A stretch of 64,000 nucleotides of DNA from JAAFIW01 sp031414805 (GTDB lineage Bacteria > Pseudomonadota > Gammaproteobacteria > Burkholderiales > Burkholderiaceae_C). Position 1 is the first letter of the stretch. Every line of letters begins with the position of its first letter. Below the pieces are notes generated by a model. The model made no database searches. It saw only the letters and a list, made by a program, of their open reading frames with translations, and had not been told where the DNA came from. The stretch spans positions 62,001 through 126,000 of the forward strand of contig JANOQJ010000080.1 of assembly GCA_031414805.1 (NCBI GenBank), written 5' to 3'. This document shows positions 1 through 8,247 of this stretch, one piece after another. The translations under genes and the position numbers were made by a program.

Positions 1-5
1 ACGCG

Positions 6-1091
6 ATGCCTAACCCACAATTCACAAAACCTTGGCATGGCGTACCGCGTGACCAAATCCAGTGGAATCCCAGCATCCTGGAAGACACTTGTATCGGCTG
101 CGGAACCTGCGTTACCGGATGCAGTAGGCTGGTATATCGATTTGACTTTGAACGCAAAAAGCCAGTAGTAGTTGACCCGATGAATTGCATGGTGGGGTGC
201 ACAACTTGCGCCAACACTTGTCCAGCTAACGCAATCGTATTTCCACCGTTGGAAACAGTATTGAATCTGGAACGACTGCCAACAGTGCGCCATGCAGTTG
301 AAGACGACCTGCTTGCGCGCCGCGAAATGCTGGGTGCAATCTCGACCCTCCCTCACCCGGATCGCATAGTCAAGCTCGCTGTAACGTCCATCAGCCATGC
401 AACACCCAATATCTTGCAGGTAGTCCTGTCACCAACTACAAAGGGCGAATGTTTTTGTGAGTTTATGCCTGGCCAGTACATAGAGCTTTGGCATCCCGGC
501 AGTGACTATTTATCGCGTTCATATTCCATTGCAAACGCGCCTCATAGCGACGGCGGTGTTGTGTTGCACATCCAGCGTGTCGAAGGTGGCCGTTTAACTG
601 CGTGGATGTTTGACGGCATGGCAATTGGTGATCACCTTCAAGCACGCGGACCTTTGGGTGCTTTTACGATGCGCTCGCTGGTCAGCACGCCATTGCTGTT
701 TATCGCTGGAGGGACTGGCCTGGCACCAGTGTTGGCTTTGATTGAACAGCAAATTGCGTTTGCTCCGCAGCGCGATATGGTGTTGCTATGGGGTACGCGC
801 AGTACTGCGGATTTTTATGCTCTCGACAAGCTACGGGACATGGTCTCAAGTGCACCGGAATTACGCATATATCTGGTTTCGGAACAGCCAAGTGATTCTG
901 TCATTGCTGGCGTACGGGTGAGTGTTACCCGCGGTACCGTGCTGGACGTTCTTACACACAACGCAATGCTATTTGAAGGGCGAGACATCTACATTGCCGG
1001 CCCGCCCGGCATGCTTAGAGGTGTGTCACGCGCCTTGAGTGGGTGGGGAGTCGGCAGCCAGCGTATCCATATTGATTCATTTGGCGTGTGA
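6..1091 (+). CDS. Ferredoxin (2x[4Fe-4S]) fused to FAD/NAD(P)H reductase
   Basis: A 361-residue soluble electron-transfer protein. Residues 29-39 hold CxxCxxCxxxC and residues 61-72 hold CxxxCxxCxxxC, enough for two [4Fe-4S] clusters. A ferredoxin-reductase unit follows: RSYSIAN (171-177) is the flavin-binding motif and GGTGLAP (235-241) the nicotinamide-nucleotide loop. The family moves electrons between NAD(P)H, flavin and a partner protein; the partner is unknown. The ATG at 6 fits the start of homologous ferredoxin domains, but an upstream start cannot be excluded at the window edge. It precedes the ArsA fusion by 106 nt on the same strand, so a link to metalloid redox chemistry is possible but only inferred. 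The Cys spacing and domain linker do not look like BoxA. Confidence 0.8.
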   Translation: MPNPQFTKPWHGVPRDQIQWNPSILEDTCIGCGTCVTGCSRLVYRFDFERKKPVVVDPMNCMVGCTTCANTCPANAIVFPPLETVLNLERLPTVRHAVEDDLLARREMLGAISTLPHPDRIVKLAVTSISHATPNILQVVLSPTTKGECFCEFMPGQYIELWHPGSDYLSRSYSIANAPHSDGGVVLHIQRVEGGRLTAWMFDGMAIGDHLQARGPLGAFTMRSLVSTPLLFIAGGTGLAPVLALIEQQIAFAPQRDMVLLWGTRSTADFYALDKLRDMVSSAPELRIYLVSEQPSDSVIAGVRVSVTRGTVLDVLTHNAMLFEGRDIYIAGPPGMLRGVSRALSGWGVGSQRIHIDSFGV

Positions 1092-1197
1092 TCCAGTCGG
1101 TCGATTTAAGGCCAACACTTAACGGGCTTCAGCCAAGTGGCAATACCGTGATGCGATTTACCCAGCGATAGGTGATTTCAACTTTTAAGGATATCCA

Positions 1198-3204
1198 ATG
1201 AAAATCGAAGTTTTAGGCATTGGCTGCAGCAAGTGCCGCAGTACGGTCACCATGATCGAGAGAGTTGCGCTCGCTTTTGGCGTCAAAGTAAACATCACCA
1301 AGATCGAAAACCCTGACGAGATAAAGCGCCATGGCGTGACATCAGCCCCAGCCGTGATCATCGACGGCAAAGTCGTACACAGCGGCGGCATCCCGTCACA
1401 TGAAGAAGTAGAAGGATGGCTACTTCCCAAAACGTTTGGCTTTCTTGATCAACCGACACGCCACCTTTTCTTTACCGGAAAAGGCGGCGTAGGCAAAACA
1501 TCGCTGTCGACCGCCACTGCCCTGCGGCTGGCTGATGCAGGGAAAAAGGTCTTGCTGGTTAGTACCGACGCTGCCTCGAATCTCGATGAAATGCTGGGGA
1601 TCGAGTTGCGCAATATCCCGACACCCGTCCCTGGCGCACCCGGCCTGTCGGTTCTCAACATCGACCCTGACACCGCAGCCGAGGCATACCGGCAGCGCGT
1701 GCTGGCGCAAATGGGCACCGGCGCCAGCGAAGCCGAACTGGCTGCCGTGCGCGAGCAATTGTCTGGGTCATGCACCACCGAGATCGCATCTTTTGACGAA
1801 TTCGCCAGTCTGTTGTCTGGCGACGCTGAGCATTACAAACACATTGTTTTTGACACCGCCCCGACCGGGCACACCCTGCGCCTGCTGAGCCTGCCCAAGG
1901 CCTGGAGCGGTTTTTTGGCGGGCAATGACCGGGGCGCATCCTGCCTGGGGCCGCACTCGGGGTTGAAGATGCAGGAAGAGCGCTTCAAGGCTGCACTGGA
2001 TGCCCTGAGCGACCCCGCCAAAACCACCGTAGTACTGGTCACACGGCCTGACAAGGGGGCCATTGTCGAGGCCGCGCGAACGTCTGAAGAACTGCACACG
2101 CTGGGCCTGAACAACCAGCGGCTCGTGGTCAACGGCGAGTTTCACGCCACCGACCGCAGCGATGCGGTGGCAGGTGCCATTGAAGCCCTGGGGCAACAGG
2201 CGCTGCGCGACATGCCGGAATCGTTGCGCGCCCTGCCGCAAGACCGGGTACCCCTGCGGGTTTTCGACACGGTGGGCTTGCCTGCCCTGCGTGCGCTGCT
2301 GGCTACGCATGCTGGCGCGATCCTGCCCGTGGCGCTGGCAACTACCGAACCAGCATTGGGCTTGAAGGGGCTTGACGCATTGGCCGACGAACTGGCCGCA
2401 ACCGGGCACGGCCTGATCATGGTCATGGGCAAGGGCGGCGTCGGCAAAACGACGGTTGCCGCCGCTCTGGCGCTGGGCTTGATCCAGCGCGGCAAAACCG
2501 TGCACCTGAGCACCACCGACCCGGCAGCGCATCTGGCCGGGACGCTCGACGGCGATGTGCCGGGCCTGCGCGTTGACCGCATCGACCCCAAAGTCGAGAC
2601 GCAGCGCTACATCGACAAAATCATGGCAGCCAAATCACCCGGCCTCGACGCGCAGGAACAAGCCCTGCTGCTGGAAGACCTGCGCTCGCCGTGCACCGAA
2701 GAAGTGGCTGTCTTTCATGCATTTTCAAAAATTGTCAGCGAAGGGCGCAGCGCGTTTGTGGTGCTGGACACCGCACCCACCGGGCATTCGCTGCTGCTGA
2801 TGGACGCTACCGGTGCCTACCACCGGCAAATGATGCGTGAGTTTGAAGGGCACGGCGCTGGCCGCGTCGTCACGCCTTTGATGCGGCTACAGGATGCTGA
2901 TTACACAAAAATCATTCTGGTCACGCTGCCAGAGGTCACACCCGTGTCGCAAGCCGCTGCATTGCAAGACGACCTGCGCCGCGCCAGCATTGAACCCTAC
3001 GCCTGGGTGCTGAACAAAAGCGTGCTGGCAGCCGGAACAGCCGACCCGCTGCTGGCTGCACGCCTTGCCGGCGAGCGCAAGCAGATGCAGCGCATGTCTG
3101 CCGGGTTGGCCAAGCGCCTGTTTATCCTGCCGTGGCTGACCCGCCCGCCTGTCGGCTTTGTTGAGTTGTCGAAGCTGGTGGCGTCAACCACTGTCAAGGA
3201 GTAA
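1198..3204 (+). CDS. arsA: Thioredoxin-like domain fused to tandem ArsA arsenite ATPase
   Basis: A 668-residue fusion. Residues 1-75 form a small thioredoxin-fold domain of the redox-active disulfide type with a CSKC motif (C10, C13). It is followed by two ArsA nucleoside triphosphatase halves with P-loops GKGGVGKTS (94-102) and GKGGVGKTT (411-419). ArsA drives the arsenite pump ArsB. The three arsenite-binding cysteines of ArsA appear to be kept: C192 (in SGSCTTE), C249 (in SCLGP) and C499 (in SPCTEE), with spacing close to the R773 protein (C113, C172, C422). The start ATG has an AAGGA Shine-Dalgarno sequence. No arsB, arsC, arsD or arsR lies in the window. The redox domain may load or reduce metalloid in place of ArsD; that is inference. 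Confidence 0.88.
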   Translation: MKIEVLGIGCSKCRSTVTMIERVALAFGVKVNITKIENPDEIKRHGVTSAPAVIIDGKVVHSGGIPSHEEVEGWLLPKTFGFLDQPTRHLFFTGKGGVGKTSLSTATALRLADAGKKVLLVSTDAASNLDEMLGIELRNIPTPVPGAPGLSVLNIDPDTAAEAYRQRVLAQMGTGASEAELAAVREQLSGSCTTEIASFDEFASLLSGDAEHYKHIVFDTAPTGHTLRLLSLPKAWSGFLAGNDRGASCLGPHSGLKMQEERFKAALDALSDPAKTTVVLVTRPDKGAIVEAARTSEELHTLGLNNQRLVVNGEFHATDRSDAVAGAIEALGQQALRDMPESLRALPQDRVPLRVFDTVGLPALRALLATHAGAILPVALATTEPALGLKGLDALADELAATGHGLIMVMGKGGVGKTTVAAALALGLIQRGKTVHLSTTDPAAHLAGTLDGDVPGLRVDRIDPKVETQRYIDKIMAAKSPGLDAQEQALLLEDLRSPCTEEVAVFHAFSKIVSEGRSAFVVLDTAPTGHSLLLMDATGAYHRQMMREFEGHGAGRVVTPLMRLQDADYTKIILVTLPEVTPVSQAAALQDDLRRASIEPYAWVLNKSVLAAGTADPLLAARLAGERKQMQRMSAGLAKRLFILPWLTRPPVGFVELSKLVASTTVKE

Positions 3205-3209
3205 GCCGG

Positions 3210-3665
3210 ATGTCCATGATCGTTTCACCCGCAGAATTTCACATCAGCATTCGCGTTGCCAATCTTGACGAGAGCACTGTGTTCTACAGCCGATTTCTGG
3301 ACACAGAGCCCAAAGACAGAACACCCCGTTTTTCGACCTTTGTCGTGCCTGCCCTGCATTTGAACCTGGTGCTTTTGGTTAACGACAGCGACAAGCCACT
3401 CGACACCTACAGCCTGTACCACCTGGGCCTGGGCGTGGCAGACAAAGCTGCGGTTGTTGAAAGTTACTTTCGGGCCAAGGCACTGGGCGTGCCCATCGTC
3501 AAGCCGCCGCGCACAACCTGGCGCGGCACGCCATTGCATGAGTTGTGGCTGCGCGATCCGACGGGGTACGGCATCGAGGTCTACGCCCGGCTCACCCAGG
3601 AAGAGTTGGCCGGGATGCCGGCTGACCAGGAACCAACTTTTCTGGTCACAGGAACCGGGCCGTAA
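3210..3665 (+). CDS. VOC (glyoxalase/dioxygenase) superfamily protein
   Basis: A 151-residue single VOC domain: the N-terminal FHISIRVANLDESTVFYSRFL and the C-terminal LHELWLRDPTGYGIEVYAR are the two beta-alpha-beta-beta-beta modules, with likely metal ligands at the N-terminal His and the C-terminal Glu. It follows arsA by 5 nt with AAGGAG at 3197-3202, so it is translationally linked to it. Its position resembles ArsI (organoarsenical C-As lyase) and CadI genes in ars operons, but I see no cysteines at all, whereas ArsI needs a vicinal pair. The substrate is therefore left open. Confidence 0.75.
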   Translation: MSMIVSPAEFHISIRVANLDESTVFYSRFLDTEPKDRTPRFSTFVVPALHLNLVLLVNDSDKPLDTYSLYHLGLGVADKAAVVESYFRAKALGVPIVKPPRTTWRGTPLHELWLRDPTGYGIEVYARLTQEELAGMPADQEPTFLVTGTGP

Positions 3666-3677
3666 GCGCTCTTCAAA

Positions 3678-4499
3678 ATGTGTGAATTACTGGCCTTGTC
3701 AACGTCGCTGCCAGCCCGTCTGACTTTTTCGCTGCACACGCTGGCATTGCGCGGCGGCTTGGGCGGCACCACGCACGATGGCTGGGGCGTAGCGTTTTAT
3801 CAGGGGGACGACGTGGCGCTGTTCCGTGAACCTGTGGCCGCTGACGGCAGCGCGCTTGTGAGTTATCTCGAAACCCAGGGACCAAGTACAAACCTGGCCA
3901 TCTCGCACATTCGCCACGCCACACAGGGAACAGTGCAGTTCGCCAACACCCAACCCTTTATCCGCGAACTGGGCGGTCGTACGCACGTTTTCGCCCACAA
4001 CGGCGACTTGCCCAGTATCGGGGCCGCATTAAGTCTTGGCGCGAATCACCCGGTTGGTCAAACCGATTCAGAACATGCGTTTTGCGTGCTGCTGGGCCGC
4101 CTGCAAAGCCTGTGGGCCAAAAGCGCGCTGCCACCACTTGACGAGCGGCTATCGGTGATCGCCGCCTTTGCCGCCGACTTGCGCAAGCTGGGGCCCGCCA
4201 ATTTTTTATATGCTGACGGCGATGCCCTGTTTGCACACAGCCACAAGCGGATGCACAAGCGCAGCCAGCACGCCGAGCCGCCTGGGCTATGGAGGCTGCA
4301 AAGGCATTGCGCACCAGCTGACCCGCCGCCCGTTCGTGTGGCGGGAGTCGCCATTGAGCAGGACGAGCGGGTGTCGTTTTTCATTGCCAGTGTTCCGCTA
4401 ACCCAGGAGGCTTGGGAACCCATGGCTGAGAATGAGTTGGTGGCGGTACGTGGTGGCCAGTTGCTGGCCACACACAAGTCGGACTCAGAGTCACCGTGA
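3678..4499 (+). CDS. Class II glutamine amidotransferase (YafJ-like)
   Basis: A 273-residue N-terminal nucleophile amidotransferase: Cys2 directly after the initiator Met is the expected nucleophile. The conserved blocks THDGWGVAFY, ISHIRHATQG, NTQPF and VFAHNGDLP form the glutaminase site. The family hydrolyses glutamine; stand-alone YafJ-like proteins have no settled acceptor. It lies 12 nt after the VOC gene and ends the forward cluster. The stretch around residues 190-215 (basic, then PPGLWRLQRHC) is poorly conserved; a local frame slip was considered but the C-terminal FFIASVPLTQEAWEP matches the family, so it is called intact. Confidence 0.85.
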   Translation: MCELLALSTSLPARLTFSLHTLALRGGLGGTTHDGWGVAFYQGDDVALFREPVAADGSALVSYLETQGPSTNLAISHIRHATQGTVQFANTQPFIRELGGRTHVFAHNGDLPSIGAALSLGANHPVGQTDSEHAFCVLLGRLQSLWAKSALPPLDERLSVIAAFAADLRKLGPANFLYADGDALFAHSHKRMHKRSQHAEPPGLWRLQRHCAPADPPPVRVAGVAIEQDERVSFFIASVPLTQEAWEPMAENELVAVRGGQLLATHKSDSESP

Positions 4500-4704
4500 G
4501 AATCAACGTTGCGCCCCGGTCTCAGGCGTGCCGTTGCTGGAAAAAGCAATGCTGAAAAGCAATCCGCGCGTTGCCGACTACATGGCAGTGACCAGCGTGC
4601 TCATACCGTGGCCACCTAAAAAATGGCTACTCGGTTGGAGTCGCTGCATTTCTGATGCACCCCGTCACAGCCTGCGCGCCTGGCGCAACCACAGCTTGTC
4701 ACTG
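4500..4704 (+). other. Short intergenic stretch with a possible CBS-domain gene remnant
   Basis: Reading from 4549 on the plus strand gives MLKSNPRVADYMAVTSVLIP, which resembles the start of a CBS-domain protein (RVADYMT type). The frame then runs into unrelated sequence and no full domain follows. No terminator is evident. The resemblance is short and could be chance. Confidence 0.2.
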
Positions 4705-5580
4705 TCAGTTTTTACTCAGGGCGTTCAAGGGAATCTTGAGATAGCGAATGCCGTTGGACTCTGGCGGTGGCATTTCGCCAGCCTGCACGTTGACCTGAAT
4801 CGCGGGAATGATGAGCGAGGGCATTTCAAGGGTTGCGTCACGGGCGGTGCGCATGGCGACGAATTGCGCCTCTGAAATGCCGTCCCGCACATGGATGTTT
4901 TTCGCGCGTTGCTCGGCCACGGTGGTTTGCCATTGAGCCATCCGGGACGCTGGCGGGTAATCGTGGCAGACGAACAGCTGGGTCTCAGGCGGCAAAGCCA
5001 GCACTTTGTGAATGGAGCGGTACAGCGCATGCGCATCGCCACCCGGAAAGTCTGCCCTTGCCGTGCCCACGTCGGGCATGAACAGCGTATCGCCGACAAA
5101 GACCGAGTTCTCTATGCGGTAGGCCATGTCGGCCGGGGTGTGGCCCGGAACCAGCATGGCCACAGCCTGCACATCACCGATCTTAAAGACCTCCCCGTCC
5201 TTGAACAGGTGGTCAAACTGCCGGCCATCGGTTGAAAGCGCCGGGCCCAGGTTGAACACAGCCTTGAAAGTCGACTGCACGGCGCGAATGTTTTCGCCAA
5301 TTGCAACGCGCCCGCCCACCCGCTCCTTGATGTAGTGCGCGCCCGACAAATGATCCGCATGGGCGTGGGTTTCAAGAATCCAGTCCACCGTCAAGTTCTG
5401 CGCCGCGAGGTAGGTCAAGACCCGATCGGCTGACGTGGTGCTGGTTTGGCCCGACTTGAAGTCGTAGTCCAGCACCGGGTCAATGATGGCCGCTTTGCCG
5501 CTGGCAACCGCTGCCACCACGTAGGTCACGGTCCACGTGTGGGGGTCAAAAAACGCCTGGGTGGTGATGGAGGTAGTCAT
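4705..5580 (-). CDS. blh: Persulfide dioxygenase-like metallo-beta-lactamase-fold hydrolase
   Basis: A 291-residue protein of the ETHE1/Blh group that oxidises persulfide (for example glutathione persulfide) to sulfite using mononuclear iron. Visible metal motifs are THAHADH, PGHTPAD, FVGDTLF and VCHDYPP. I start it at the ATG at 5580 (MTTSITTQAFFDP), because the 34 residues upstream fall in the AT-rich operator and have no family match. It is divergent from the BigR repressor and shares the palindrome at 5603-5637, the standard arrangement of sulfide-response loci. Expected role: sulfide/persulfide detoxification. Confidence 0.9.
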   Translation of the reverse strand: MTTSITTQAFFDPHTWTVTYVVAAVASGKAAIIDPVLDYDFKSGQTSTTSADRVLTYLAAQNLTVDWILETHAHADHLSGAHYIKERVGGRVAIGENIRAVQSTFKAVFNLGPALSTDGRQFDHLFKDGEVFKIGDVQAVAMLVPGHTPADMAYRIENSVFVGDTLFMPDVGTARADFPGGDAHALYRSIHKVLALPPETQLFVCHDYPPASRMAQWQTTVAEQRAKNIHVRDGISEAQFVAMRTARDATLEMPSLIIPAIQVNVQAGEMPPPESNGIRYLKIPLNALSKN

Positions 5581-5602
5581 GGGAGGCAAGACCTTCTCTT
5601 TA

Positions 5603-5637
5603 AATATATTGACTAATAATATATTAGTTAGTATATT
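5603..5637. promoter_or_regulatory. Palindromic operator, probably the BigR/SqrR-type site
   Basis: An AT-rich dyad centred on 5620. The inner arms CTAATA (5613-5618) and TATTAG (5622-5627) and the outer arms AATATA (5603-5608) and TATATT (5632-5637) share one centre. It lies between the divergent blh and bigR starts, where ArsR-family repressors of sulfur metabolism bind, so one site could control both directions. Confidence 0.7.
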
Positions 5638-5652
5638 GTTGTCAACAACCCA

Positions 5653-5994
5653 ATGAATGCTTGTTTGATGCACAACCCACACCCTGTCCTATCCCCTGAT
5701 CTGTTGCGCAGCGGTGCGGCGCAGGCGGTCACTGTTCTCAAGATTTTGGCCAATGAAGACCGGTTGATGCTGATGTGCCAGTTGTCGCAGGGTGAGCATT
5801 GCGTGAGTGAGCTGGAACAAGAGCTGGGCATTGCCCAGCCGACCCTTTCGCAGCAACTGGGCGTGCTGCGCAACGACGGCATGGTCAACACGCGCCGCCA
5901 GGGAAAGAACATTTACTACAGCGTGGCCGATCCCCGGACGCTGGAAATCCTGGTGCTGTTGCACCGCTTGTATTGCCCTGAAGGAGAAATTTGA
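5653..5994 (+). CDS. bigR: Sulfide/persulfide-sensing ArsR-family repressor
   Basis: A 113-residue winged-helix regulator. The recognition helix region reads AQPTLSQQLGVLRNDGMV. Cys42 (MCQL) and Cys108 (LYCPEGE) match in place the two cysteines that form the persulfide-induced polysulfide bridge in BigR and SqrR. It probably represses itself, blh and the following membrane-protein genes until sulfide or persulfide is present. The stop overlaps the next start (TGATG), so the yeeE gene is co-translated. The predicted operator lies just upstream. Confidence 0.9.
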   Translation: MNACLMHNPHPVLSPDLLRSGAAQAVTVLKILANEDRLMLMCQLSQGEHCVSELEQELGIAQPTLSQQLGVLRNDGMVNTRRQGKNIYYSVADPRTLEILVLLHRLYCPEGEI

Positions 5995-6443
5995 TGTCGA
6001 TTGACTGGAATGCATTTACCCCGTGGTCGTCCCTGGCTGGCGGCGTGTTGATTGGACTGGCCGCTGCCATGTTTGTGCTGCTCAATGGGCGGATTGCGGG
6101 CATCAGTGGCGTTCTCGGTGGTTTGCTGACCCATTTGTTACTGCCCCGTGTACGCGGTGATGTGCTGTGGCGGGTGGCCTTTGTGGCCGGCATCGTGGCG
6201 GCACCTCTCACGTATGCGGCATCTCAGGCATTGCCCCCGATACGGATAGACGCTGGCTATGTGGCGCTGGTCGTAGCCGGGCTGTTGGTGGGGGTGGGCA
6301 CGCGCTATGGCGCGGGCTGTACCAGTGGGCACGGCGTCTGCGGCCTGTCGCGGCTGTCGCCGCGATCAGCGGTGGCCACAGCCGTCTTCATGGGCGCCGG
6401 CTTTGTAACCGTGTTTGTGCTGCGCCATCTGGTCGGCGTTTAA
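5994..6443 (+). CDS. YeeE/YedE-family inner-membrane protein (first half)
   Basis: A 149-residue protein with about four membrane segments and the family signature RYGAGCTSGHGVCGLSRLSPRS; the Cys in GCTSGHG is the one implicated in thiosulfate conduction in YeeE/TsuA. The ATG at 5994 overlaps the bigR stop by one base and has AAGGAG at 5981-5986. With the next gene it makes a split YeeE, a pair usual in BigR operons, likely moving a sulfur compound across the inner membrane; the substrate is inferred. Confidence 0.85.
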   Translation: MSIDWNAFTPWSSLAGGVLIGLAAAMFVLLNGRIAGISGVLGGLLTHLLLPRVRGDVLWRVAFVAGIVAAPLTYAASQALPPIRIDAGYVALVVAGLLVGVGTRYGAGCTSGHGVCGLSRLSPRSAVATAVFMGAGFVTVFVLRHLVGV

Positions 6444-6453
6444 GGGGATCTGC

Positions 6454-6888
6454 ATGTTTGTCTTGTCTTCGCTGTTGTCGGGCCTGGTGTTCGGCCTGGG
6501 GCTCATTGTTTCCGGCATGGCCAACCCGGCCAAAGTGCTGGGCTTCCTGGATCTGGCGGGTGCGTGGGATCCCTCTTTGGCCCTGGTCATGGTCGGCGCG
6601 ATTGGGGTCGGATTTTTTGCGTTTCTGGTGGCCAAAAAGCGCACCCTTTCGTTTATCGGTGCGCAGATGAAGCTGCCTACCGCTACGAGCATTGACCGCC
6701 GTCTGGTGATGGGTAGCACCTTGTTTGGCGTCGGCTGGGGCGTTGCCGGTTTCTGTCCGGGCCCAGGCTTGGTGGCGCTGGGCATGGGCGAGCCCAAAGC
6801 ACTGGTGTTTGTGGGCGCCATGCTGGTGGGCATGGTGCTTTTTACGGTGTTTGAAAAGCACGGCGCAGCGACCTCGCGCACTGCATGA
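6454..6888 (+). CDS. YeeE/YedE-family inner-membrane protein (second half, DUF6691-like)
   Basis: A 144-residue protein with about four membrane segments. SGMANPAKVLGFLDLAG near the N-terminus and GVGWGVAGFCPGPGLVALG near residues 90-108 are the family motifs, the second holding a pore-type Cys. I start it at the ATG at 6454; the upstream in-frame codons overlap the previous gene and have no family match. It is 10 nt after its partner. Confidence 0.85.
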   Translation: MFVLSSLLSGLVFGLGLIVSGMANPAKVLGFLDLAGAWDPSLALVMVGAIGVGFFAFLVAKKRTLSFIGAQMKLPTATSIDRRLVMGSTLFGVGWGVAGFCPGPGLVALGMGEPKALVFVGAMLVGMVLFTVFEKHGAATSRTA

Positions 6889-6901
6889 CGGTGATGCGTG
6901 C

Positions 6902-7552
6902 ATGACACCCACAGTCGCCTGGATGGCAGCTGGCATCACGGTGGCCATGCTGGTGGCCTACGAGCTGTGGCTGCTGTGGCTGCAGCGCCGCAGCCCGACA
7001 TCGCTGGCGCGCTCGGCCCATGCCAATTTGCGGGAAGAATGGTTTGCAGCGCTCTCCAAGCAGCGGGGATCAGAAATTCTGGCTGTGCAAACACTGCGCA
7101 ACTCGCTCATGTCGGCCACGATGACGGCATCGACCGCAGCGCTGGGCTTGATAGGGTCCGCAACGCTGCTGGCACCGTCCATCAGCTCGTCGTTTGGCAC
7201 GTTGGACGGCAACCTGAACAATCTGGCATACCACTTCACTGCCCGACTGGCCATGGAGCTGGTGTTGATGGCTGTCCTGTTTGCTTCGCTGGTTTGCTCG
7301 GCGATGGCGGTGCGCTACTACAACCACGTGGGTTTCATTCTTTCCATGCCGGTGGAGTCTGAAGAACGGCAGCGCTGGGGGCCGACGGCAGTGGCCTACC
7401 TTCGCCGCGCGGGGTTGCTGTACAGCTGGGGTTTGCGCCATTTGCTCATGGTGGCACCGGTGCTGGTGTGCATCGTCTCCCCGTTGGCAGGACCCGTGGC
7501 AGCCGCGCTGGTGGTGGCGGCTCTATACGGGTTTGACCGGTTTCAGGCTTGA
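6902..7552 (+). CDS. DUF599 family membrane protein
   Basis: A 216-residue protein with about four membrane segments (residues 6-26, around 75-95, 115-140 and 185-213) and the family stretch ILAVQTLRNSLMSATMTASTAALGLIG. The family has no established function. It starts 13 nt after the YeeE pair and probably ends the sulfide-response operon. I chose the ATG at 6902 because the longer frame overlaps the previous gene. Confidence 0.75.
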   Translation: MTPTVAWMAAGITVAMLVAYELWLLWLQRRSPTSLARSAHANLREEWFAALSKQRGSEILAVQTLRNSLMSATMTASTAALGLIGSATLLAPSISSSFGTLDGNLNNLAYHFTARLAMELVLMAVLFASLVCSAMAVRYYNHVGFILSMPVESEERQRWGPTAVAYLRRAGLLYSWGLRHLLMVAPVLVCIVSPLAGPVAAALVVAALYGFDRFQA

Positions 7553-7586
7553 GAGACTTTTCGAATGCCGGGCGGCAATGGCAAGC

Positions 7587-7611
7587 ACCTGGATGTTATG
7601 GCCATCCAGGT
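7587..7611. terminator. Hairpin between convergent genes
   Basis: Arms ACCTGGATG (7587-7595) and CATCCAGGT (7603-7611) pair perfectly over 9 bp with a 7-nt loop, between the convergent DUF599 and uspA genes. There is no T-tract on either strand, so intrinsic termination is uncertain. Confidence 0.35.
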
Positions 7612-7633
7612 ACCGCCCCATTTGCGCAACCAG

Positions 7634-8056
7634 CTATCGAATCAGTAGCACCGGAACCTTGCATCGCGCCAGCACACCGGTTACCACCGAGCCCAGCACC
7701 AGATTGCTCAGCGCAGTCTCGCCGTGCGTGCCCATCACGAGCAGGTCTGGCTTGTGTTCATTGGCAAAGGCAGCAATCACATCCGCCGGGTAGCCTGCCG
7801 CATGCCTTAGCTGCACTTTCCACCCTTGCTGGTCGGCAAATGCCTTGATAGGAGCCAGCACCTGCTGGGCCTGCTCGTCATATCGTTCTTTGGTCGCTTG
7901 CGTGCCGGCAAAGCGCGTGGCGAAGGCAGGGATGGACGTGACCGCGGTGAACGCGGTGTAGTCGTGGTCAGGCCCCAGCAACTCGTTGTTTGCGGCCAGG
8001 TAGGCCAGCATGCGCTTGGTGTAGTCGCTTCCGTCTACTGCTAACAGGATTTTCAT
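7634..8056 (-). CDS. uspA: Universal stress protein, single UspA domain
   Basis: A 140-residue cytoplasmic protein. It starts MKILLAVDGSDYTKRML and ends with GTHGETALSNLVLGSV, the GxxGx9GS ATP-binding signature, followed by ARCKVPVLLIR. UspA proteins act in stasis, oxygen limitation and oxidative stress. A near-palindrome shared with three other operons sits at 8111-8130, 54 nt upstream of the ATG, suggesting common control. Confidence 0.92.
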   Translation of the reverse strand: MKILLAVDGSDYTKRMLAYLAANNELLGPDHDYTAFTAVTSIPAFATRFAGTQATKERYDEQAQQVLAPIKAFADQQGWKVQLRHAAGYPADVIAAFANEHKPDLLVMGTHGETALSNLVLGSVVTGVLARCKVPVLLIR

Positions 8057-8110
8057 TCAGCTGCTCTGTTGATGACCATGAATTGACCTTGCCTGACTCA
8101 CCGTGGTTGG

Positions 8111-8130
8111 TCTGTGCGCTAGCCAACATA
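8111..8130 (-). promoter_or_regulatory. Shared 20-bp near-palindrome, copy a (upstream of uspA)
   Basis: Read on the plus strand it is TCTGTGCGCTAGCCAACATA; in the sense of uspA it ends with TAGCGCACAGA. The same block occurs at 13409-13428, 22985-23004 and 23931-23950, each time upstream of a minus-strand gene. Confidence 0.55.
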
Positions 8131-8247
8131 AGCCCCCTGTAAACAAAACTCTGCGCATGTGCGCTATCGCACCGACAGCCCTTGCCGCCAGGCCTACTGT
8201 CCCTGCACCGTTGCGGCTGTCGCGGCGAGCATTTGACAGGACTTTTT

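Noticed and set aside
6..1091. The missing BoxA
   Set aside because: It has Fe-S and FAD domains like BoxA, but the Cys spacing and the neighbours (ArsA, VOC) do not match, and it is 45 kb from the box genes.
3210..3665. ArsI organoarsenical lyase
   Set aside because: The position fits, but there are no Cys residues in the protein, so the required vicinal pair is absent.
3678..4499. Frameshift in the amidotransferase
   Set aside because: The middle looks odd, but the C-terminal motif SVPLTQEAWEP matches the family in the same frame, so it is intact.
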